64,000 bases of DNA from Halpernia frigidisoli (GTDB lineage: Bacteria > Bacteroidota > Bacteroidia > Flavobacteriales > Weeksellaceae): positions 248,001 to 312,000 of the forward strand of contig NZ_FOQT01000002.1 of assembly GCF_900113805.1 (NCBI RefSeq), written 5' to 3'. Both the position numbers and the translations under genes were made by a program. The notes beneath the pieces are model-generated. The model saw only the letters and a program-made list of their open reading frames with translations, was not told the DNA's origin and ran no database searches. Positions 58,645 through 64,000 of this stretch are shown here, piece after piece (the stretch's first letter is position 1; every line of letters begins with the position of its first letter).

Positions 58645-58713
58645 TTGAGAGTGAGCAAAGTGAGTGTATAATTTAGTTATAAAGACCACTCACTTTTACT
58701 CCACCACTCTCAA
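58645..58713 (-). terminator. Nested palindrome after the PspC gene
   Basis: TTGAGAGTG (58645-58653) pairs with CACTCTCAA (58705-58713), and inside it GTGAGTG (58660-58666) pairs with CACTCAC (58687-58693). It begins one base after the stop codon. There is no strong U-tract, so it is a stem-loop or weak terminator rather than a classical one. Confidence 0.5.
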
Positions 58714-58714
58714 T

Positions 58715-60391
58715 TTATTTTGTTTTAATTATAATTTTATTATTTTTATCGTCAGAATTTACGTCGATATTAACTCCATTTATATTTTTTGGATTTAAAA
58801 TCACTTTCTTAACGTAACTTTCAGCTTCATCTTTCCCAACTTTCTTGCCGTTAATAATAATAGAATCAGAATCATTCGAGGGAATATTGATCGATGTCCC
58901 GTTGATATTGATATTTGCTGAATTATCCGCATCATCAGAGTTATCATTATCATCCTCATCTTTATTCATATCATCATCAAAATTAATTCTGTCTCCTAAT
59001 TTTATTACCTTAAAGTTTTTAGGAACGATAAGCTGGTAATTAGCGTTATAATGTCTCATTCTATCTCTGTAAGAATAAATAAAGTAATTTGGTAAAAGAA
59101 TTTTATTATCTCTAATTTCTACCGGAACTTTCAATTGAATTGGTTGGTTATAACCTCTCGCCTCTCTTTTCACGATCAAATAAGGTTGATCTACATTTTG
59201 ATGTTTTACTTCAATATATGGATAATCTTCCTGGTAGATCATTTTCCCGTCTGAGAAATAATCCCCGAAATATGATTTGTAATTAGCCGGAATTTCTACT
59301 TTTTTTACATCAACCAAAATACTGTCAGACGTTGTATTAATAGCGATGTTTTGTGTTTCATCATTATCACCGGAATATTTAGTAAACATTTTCGTCGCTG
59401 TGAAACCGCCTATTAAAAGCAAACCGAACCAAAGGAAAACCAAGGCGCCGATAACATAACCTGTATATCTTAGTTTAGAATTTGGCGCAAATAATTTTAT
59501 TGAAATTAGCATAAAAATTATTGCCGGGATTAGTAAAGTCAAAACTAATATGGTTATCAGTAGAAAATTAGGCATATCATTTCCTAGAAAAAATGAAATT
59601 CCTTCCGGTACATTTACCGCGTCAGAACCGAAGCTTATTCCGAAGAAGGCAAAGGAACCCAAAAGACATGAAATACCCAAAATCCCGAAAAATATAGCGA
59701 AAAATATACGCACGATGCTTAATAAAACATGACCGACATTGTCAATATTGCCTTTTTGGGATTGGAATGCTTGTCCAAGTTTTTGGCTGGATTCATTCGC
59801 AAAATGAACGATTTTTCCGGATTCTTCTTTTAAATTATCAAAATTAATTGGTTTCCCTTTCATTTTTAAATAGTCTGAAGCCGTTTTTGCCTGAGGAAGA
59901 ACGATCCATAGAATTACATAAAGTAAAATCCCAAAACCTTTCATTATCACAAAGAATATTAAAAGTAATCTTATCCAAACCGGATCAATTCCAAAATAAT
60001 TAGCTAAACCAGCGCAAACACCGCCAATTTTTCCATTTTCAGGATCTCTGAACAATTGTTTTTGACCTGAAAAAGCAGAGGTTCTTTCTTCTTTTTTTGT
60101 TGATGATGTTTGTTCCGAATAATAGGCTTTTTCTTGTTCTTCTATTTGTTCAGGAGCACCAATCTGTGCAATAACTTTTTCTACATCGTCGTCGTTAATC
60201 ACTTCTCTTTTACCTAAAGTTTCTTTGAAAATCTCGACCATGCGGATTTCAATGTCGTGCATCACCTCATCCGCTTCGTTAGCATCCAAAGTGTTTCTTA
60301 GAGCTGCTAAATAATCGCTGAGTTTTATATAAGCATGTTCTTCGATGGTGAAAGAAAAACCTGCAAGTCCTATTGAGAGTGTCTTATTCAT
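58715..60391 (-). CDS. PspC-domain membrane protein with N-terminal helical domain
   Basis: A 558-residue inner-membrane protein. Residues 1-90 (MNKTLSIGLAGFSFTIEEHA, ADEVMHDIEIRMVEIFKETL) form a helical domain like the HAAS/DUF1700 type seen beside PadR regulators. The PspC domain is at about 112-170 (DPENGKIGGVCAGLANYFGI, VWIRLLLIFFVIMKGFGILL). Three further helix pairs follow (about 210-340), then an extracytoplasmic beta domain and an acidic, asparagine-rich tail (DDDMNKDEDDNDNSDDADNS). It is probably part of an envelope stress response. It is followed by the nested palindrome and preceded by padR after 4 bp. Confidence 0.88.
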   Translation of the reverse strand: MNKTLSIGLAGFSFTIEEHAYIKLSDYLAALRNTLDANEADEVMHDIEIRMVEIFKETLGKREVINDDDVEKVIAQIGAPEQIEEQEKAYYSEQTSSTKKEERTSAFSGQKQLFRDPENGKIGGVCAGLANYFGIDPVWIRLLLIFFVIMKGFGILLYVILWIVLPQAKTASDYLKMKGKPINFDNLKEESGKIVHFANESSQKLGQAFQSQKGNIDNVGHVLLSIVRIFFAIFFGILGISCLLGSFAFFGISFGSDAVNVPEGISFFLGNDMPNFLLITILVLTLLIPAIIFMLISIKLFAPNSKLRYTGYVIGALVFLWFGLLLIGGFTATKMFTKYSGDNDETQNIAINTTSDSILVDVKKVEIPANYKSYFGDYFSDGKMIYQEDYPYIEVKHQNVDQPYLIVKREARGYNQPIQLKVPVEIRDNKILLPNYFIYSYRDRMRHYNANYQLIVPKNFKVIKLGDRINFDDDMNKDEDDNDNSDDADNSANININGTSINIPSNDSDSIIINGKKVGKDEAESYVKKVILNPKNINGVNIDVNSDDKNNKIIIKTK

Positions 60392-60395
60392 GGTA

Positions 60396-60731
60396 TTAAA
60401 TATTAGTAGTTTGAGTGATTTTATTAACGGAAACTGTTAATTCCGTCCAGGTGATCTGAAGTTCAGCAAGAAACATTTTGCCTTTCTCCGTGATCATATA
60501 ATACTTTCGTGGTGGTCCGCCGGTTGATTCTTCCCATCGATAAGAAAGAAATTCAGCGTTTTTCAGCCGCGTTAATAAAGGGTAAAGTGTCCCTTCCACT
60601 ACATCCAGTTGTCCTTTTTTTAGTTCCTCAATTAAATCTGAAACATACATTTCGCGTTTATCAATGAGGCTTAAAATACAGAACTCCAGAATGCCTTTTC
60701 GCATTTGCGCTTTGGTGTTCTCTGTGTTCAT
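60396..60731 (-). CDS. PadR-family transcriptional regulator
   Basis: A 111-residue winged-helix repressor. MRKGILEFCILSLIDKREMY (about 11-30) begins the recognition region. VVEGTLYPLLTRLKNAEFLS (about 54-73) contains the diagnostic TLYPLL motif, and GGPPRKYYMITEKGK is the wing. It is the first gene of a pair with the PspC protein and probably represses its own promoter through the repeated GTAYTATGCAA sites at 60784 and 60813. Confidence 0.94.
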   Translation of the reverse strand: MNTENTKAQMRKGILEFCILSLIDKREMYVSDLIEELKKGQLDVVEGTLYPLLTRLKNAEFLSYRWEESTGGPPRKYYMITEKGKMFLAELQITWTELTVSVNKITQTTNI

Positions 60732-60783
60732 AATTTGGTTATTATTATTAAATTTTAAAAATTAAATAGACTCTATCTTAATT

Positions 60784-60826
60784 GTACTATGCAAAGATAT
60801 AAAATAAAAATAGTATTATGCAATAC
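60784..60826 (-). promoter_or_regulatory. Probable PadR operator and -7 element
   Basis: Two direct copies of GTAYTATGCAA (60784-60794 and 60813-60823), the second within the palindromic GTATTATGCAATAC. On the minus strand the -7 element TATCTTTG (60792-60799) overlaps the first copy, so a bound repressor would block transcription. The sites lie 53-95 bases upstream of the padR ATG. Confidence 0.5.
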
Positions 60827-61023
60827 AAAGTAGTAAAATATTTTCACTAATGTATTTAAATGCCTGATAATCAAGCGTATTATTTTCACTTTCTAATTTC
60901 TTGGTAGCAAACAGGAAATAAAATGCAAACAAATAAAGAGTATATAATTATTATTTATTAATCATTTTAATATTTTTTAACAATATCTATTTAATTTTTA
61001 ACAGTATTTTATAATAATTATTA

Positions 61024-61031
61024 TACATTTG
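61024..61031 (+). promoter_or_regulatory. -7 element of the TonB-dependent receptor gene
   Basis: TACATTTG matches TAnnTTTG exactly and lies 25 bases before the ATG at 61057. No -33 TTTG was found. Confidence 0.45.
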
Positions 61032-61056
61032 CTTAATAACATTAAATAATTATCAT

Positions 61057-63966
61057 ATGTGGAAAATTTATTTTCAGAGAGCTTTTCTTTTAGGTTCATT
61101 TACGTCAATCGGTGCATTCTCTTATGCTCAGCAGGTAAAAGATACCATAAAAACGAACGATGTTGAGGAGGTTAAAATCACCGTAGGATCAAGGAATAAA
61201 TCCAGAATTATTACTGATTCTCCCGTCCCGATCGACGTTTTAAAAATGAGTGAACTTGCCGTTGCAGCTCCACAAACAGATTTAACACAAATTTTAAATT
61301 ACGTTGCGCCATCTTTCACATCCAATACGACGACAGTTGCAGATGGGACAGATCACGTGGATCCAGCACAGTTACGTGGTTTGGGACCAGATCAAACTTT
61401 AATGTTAGTTAATGGCAAACGAAGACATAATTCTGCGCTCGTAAATGTTAATGGTTCGCCGGGAAGAGGTTCAGTGGGTACGGATTTAAATGCAATTCCG
61501 GCGTTTGCGGTGGAAAATATTGAAGTTTTGCGTGATGGTGCTGCTGCCCAATACGGTTCTGACGCAATCGCGGGTGTTATCAATCTGGTAATGAAGCGCG
61601 CAACCAATAAATTAAATTTATCCCTAACTGGTGGTTCAAATATTTCTGATGGTTCCAACGATCATCGGGGCGGATTTGATGGTTTTAAAACCCAGCTGGA
61701 TGCCAATTATGGAACCCATCTTTATCAGGGTAAAGGTTTTATAAATGTGACAGGTAGCTTTAGTTTCCGGGACGACACAAGCCGCGCAACGGATTACAAC
61801 GGAACAATTTATAATGCCTATAATTCCGTGGAACGTGTTGCTTTAGCAAATGGAAATAATATTACTTCCATGTTTTCAAACATCAACGCGCTGACAGGAA
61901 CGGCGCAAAGTAATTTATTTAACATTATAAAAACCAGCGCTAATCAGGTTAATTATTTTTCTGCTTCACAGCAAAGTGCAATTCAAAATGCAGGAAATTT
62001 AACACAATTACAAGATGCTTTAAGGTTTGATACTTCAGCTAATGAATTATTTGCGAGAGGTCTTCAGCGTAAAGATTTTAATATGCGTGTTGGTCAGTCA
62101 AAATTGACAAGCACACAGTTTTTTGCCAATGCAGAATACCCAATTAATGATCAGCATAAAGTTTATTTATTTGGCGGCTATAGTAATAGAGATGGAAATT
62201 CGGCTGGATTCTACCGAAGACCGGAGCAGTCCAGATCTTTGACTTCAGTTTATCCGGATGGTTTTTTACCGGAAATAGGCTCAAGAGTAATTGATTACTC
62301 AATTGCGGGCGGTGTAAAAGGTAAAGTCGCAGGTTTTGATTATGATTTAAGCAATACTTTCGGCATCAATTCATTTGATTACACAGTGGAAAATACTGCA
62401 AACGTAACTTTAGGCACAAACACACCAACAGATTTTAACGCAGGTAAATTAAAATTCCAACAAAACACAACGAACTTAGATTTCGTGAAAAAGCTGGATC
62501 TTTTAGGTGGATTTAATATTGCATTTGGTGCAGAAGCCCGACTGGAACGGTACATCATAAAAGCAGGGAATGAAAATTCTTATGCAACTTATAATTCTGA
62601 CGGTACAGTTTACGCCGGTCCAGCTACACCAAATATTTTGAGACCAACAGATTTCTTCGGGAATTTCAGACCTGGTGGCGCGCAGGTTTTTCCTGGTTTC
62701 AGACCGGCGAATCAGGTAAATAACGGTCGCGAATCTTATGCAGGTTATATTGATACTGAACTTGATATCACAAAATGGTTGCTAATAAGCGGTGCTTTGC
62801 GTTATGAAAATTACTCAGATTTTGGTTCTACATTTAATTATAAGTTCGCTTCCCGCATAAAATTAACAGACAATTTAAATCTTCGCGGTGCTATTTCCAC
62901 AGGTTTTAGAGCACCTTCTTTAGCTCAGATCAATTACAGCTCAACGTCTACGCAATTTATTGGAGGTGTACCTTTCGAAGTGGGAACTTTCAGAAATGGT
63001 GGAACAGTAGCTAATATTCTAGGAATTCCACAACTAAAACAAGAAGAATCCAACAATTACAGTTTGGGTATCACTTATAAAATCCCTGAAACAAATTTAA
63101 CATTTGCTGTTGATGGTTATTATATTAAAATTAACGATCGTGTTGTACTTACAGACGGATTTTCACCTTCAACGCCTCAACTAACAACTCTTTTTAATCA
63201 GGCAAATGCAAATACAGCAACATTTTTTAGTAATGCTGTAGACACGCAATCAAGAGGTTTAGACGTTGTCATCAGCAATAAATTTGCTTTTGATGAATTT
63301 ACCTTAAACACAAGTCTTGCCGGAACGATGAGTAAAACGGAGAGAATTGGTGATATTAACGGCTCTCCAGCTTTAGTAGCTGGTGGACAGATCAATAAAT
63401 ATTATTCTGAAGCTACGAGGATTTACATGGAAGAAGCAATACCGCGGGTTAAAGCAAATTTAATTAACAGTTTAAAATACAAAAAATTTGATTTCTTTAT
63501 ACGCCAAAGTTATTTTGGGAAAGTAACTGATCCAAACACTGCCGATGTCAATGGAGACGGCTACATCGCAGCAACATCCATTAATGGTGTTTTTGTAGAA
63601 ACTGAACATCCTGAATTTAAATCCAGAACAATCACAGATCTTTCAGTGACGTACTCTTTAAACAAAAAAATTAAATTTACTGTCGGTAGCAACAATATAT
63701 TTGATCTTTATCCAGATAAAAATTTAAAAACCCAACTTGTTTTTAGACCGGATGCAAACGGAAAATACAAATACGTAAATACAAGTGGCGCAACTGTATT
63801 TCTGCAAGGACCTGGCGGACCGGTTTCTACCCTACCCGCAGATTATAAATCCGGCGCGGCTGTAGTTGATCTTTCTAATAACAACCAGTTTGAATATTCC
63901 CGAAATGTTTCTCAGTTTGGACAAAATGGTCGCTATGTATTTGTTAGAGTAAATTATAGTTTCTAA
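61057..63966 (+). CDS. TonB-dependent receptor
   Basis: A 969-residue outer-membrane receptor. Signal peptide MWKIYFQRAFLLGSFTSIGA ends near AQQ26. The TonB box region (DVEEVKITVGSR) and plug domain (about 50-190: DPAQLRGLGPDQTLMLVNGK, IEVLRDGAAAQYGSDAIAGV) are complete. The barrel ends in YVFVRVNYSF with C-terminal phenylalanine. There is no N-terminal carboxypeptidase-like domain and no SusD partner in the window. An extracellular loop contains the calcium-loop-like DVNGDGY at residues 829-835. The substrate (siderophore, cobalamin, sugar or other) cannot be told. Confidence 0.95.
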   Translation: MWKIYFQRAFLLGSFTSIGAFSYAQQVKDTIKTNDVEEVKITVGSRNKSRIITDSPVPIDVLKMSELAVAAPQTDLTQILNYVAPSFTSNTTTVADGTDHVDPAQLRGLGPDQTLMLVNGKRRHNSALVNVNGSPGRGSVGTDLNAIPAFAVENIEVLRDGAAAQYGSDAIAGVINLVMKRATNKLNLSLTGGSNISDGSNDHRGGFDGFKTQLDANYGTHLYQGKGFINVTGSFSFRDDTSRATDYNGTIYNAYNSVERVALANGNNITSMFSNINALTGTAQSNLFNIIKTSANQVNYFSASQQSAIQNAGNLTQLQDALRFDTSANELFARGLQRKDFNMRVGQSKLTSTQFFANAEYPINDQHKVYLFGGYSNRDGNSAGFYRRPEQSRSLTSVYPDGFLPEIGSRVIDYSIAGGVKGKVAGFDYDLSNTFGINSFDYTVENTANVTLGTNTPTDFNAGKLKFQQNTTNLDFVKKLDLLGGFNIAFGAEARLERYIIKAGNENSYATYNSDGTVYAGPATPNILRPTDFFGNFRPGGAQVFPGFRPANQVNNGRESYAGYIDTELDITKWLLISGALRYENYSDFGSTFNYKFASRIKLTDNLNLRGAISTGFRAPSLAQINYSSTSTQFIGGVPFEVGTFRNGGTVANILGIPQLKQEESNNYSLGITYKIPETNLTFAVDGYYIKINDRVVLTDGFSPSTPQLTTLFNQANANTATFFSNAVDTQSRGLDVVISNKFAFDEFTLNTSLAGTMSKTERIGDINGSPALVAGGQINKYYSEATRIYMEEAIPRVKANLINSLKYKKFDFFIRQSYFGKVTDPNTADVNGDGYIAATSINGVFVETEHPEFKSRTITDLSVTYSLNKKIKFTVGSNNIFDLYPDKNLKTQLVFRPDANGKYKYVNTSGATVFLQGPGGPVSTLPADYKSGAAVVDLSNNNQFEYSRNVSQFGQNGRYVFVRVNYSF

Positions 63967-64000
63967 ATTTTTCACTTTAAAAATCCCCATTAAGTTATTT

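Larger units (their letters stand above)
58319..58714. other. 395-bp gap with small-peptide unit and palindromes
   Basis: Contains, from left to right, a perfect 9-bp hairpin with U-tract (58421-58452), a 20-codon reading frame (58478-58540), a TACCTTCG -7 candidate (58578-58585), and a nested palindrome directly after the PspC stop codon (58645-58713). All are read on the minus strand. Nothing else was recognised. Confidence 0.6.
60732..61056. other. 325-bp divergent intergenic region
   Basis: Between padR and the receptor gene. It holds the padR operator/promoter on the minus strand and a TACATTTG -7 element (61024-61031) for the receptor on the plus strand. The rest (60840-61020) is very AT-rich with no reading frame or repeat that I can name. 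Confidence 0.6.

Noticed and set aside
1-64000. CRISPR arrays, tRNA and rRNA genes, integrase or transposase genes
   Set aside because: Looked for regularly spaced repeats, cloverleaf-like segments and known recombinase motifs; none found. The GIY-YIG genes are the only mobility-related candidates.

Overview
The window is from a low-GC member of the Bacteroidetes, class Flavobacteriia, and most resembles the Chryseobacterium/Kaistella group of Weeksellaceae. Support: -7 promoter elements of the form TAnnTTTG, little Shine-Dalgarno signal, several TTG starts, a Bat aerotolerance operon, DUF1543, DUF4834 and YfhO proteins, a mevalonate-pathway decarboxylase, a TonB-dependent receptor, and the order OMP-wza-wzc at the head of a surface-glycan locus. 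No rRNA, tRNA or CRISPR array was seen.

Region 1 (about 54-19517, all minus strand) is a surface polysaccharide locus. Transcription runs right to left: outer-membrane beta-barrel, Wza-like lipoprotein, Wzc-like tyrosine autokinase, a 44-codon remnant of an ABC polysaccharide exporter permease (wzm), then 15 sugar-assembly genes: six GT2s, a GT-D (DUF1792-like) enzyme, three GT4-type enzymes, a GT32 enzyme, a polysaccharide pyruvyl transferase, an Fe-S/F420-dehydrogenase-beta-like protein, an EpsG/Wzy-like polymerase and a fucosyltransferase-like protein. No intact wzm/wzt and no Wzx flippase are in the window, so the cassette downstream of wzc looks swapped by recombination.

Region 2 (19592-28386) is mostly housekeeping: recX, glyA, a small unknown gene, a fatty-acid desaturase, two alpha/beta hydrolases, purE, an EamA transporter, purK and DUF1543. 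Region 3 (28444-42305) starts and ends with two related GIY-YIG nuclease elements bounded by terminal inverted repeats, one intact and one decayed. Between them are mvaD, an acyl-CoA synthetase, an SDR, pdxJ, a MscS channel, ung, a GNAT enzyme, mutS2 and a GT4. The decayed element has supplied the C-terminus of the neighbouring YfhO protein.

Region 4 (42272-47568) carries YfhO, DUF4834, a lipoprotein, rlmB and DinB. Region 5 (47798-55425) is the MoxR-DUF58-Bat operon, a CoxR/VWA/TPR envelope stress module. Region 6 (55466-63966) has MarC, a small membrane protein, an isochorismate synthase/thioesterase/acyltransferase operon, a candidate 20-residue hydrophobic peptide gene with its own terminator, a PadR-PspC pair with a probable operator, and a large TonB-dependent receptor.

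Short dispersed repeats of several families sit in the gaps: GTCATT-type arms, a hairpin repeat in three copies, CTGCG-word repeats in three copies, and GTCAAGA-word repeats in two copies. The most notable findings are the paired GIY-YIG inverted-repeat elements, the wzm fossil, the small peptide unit and the -7 elements that abut start codons.
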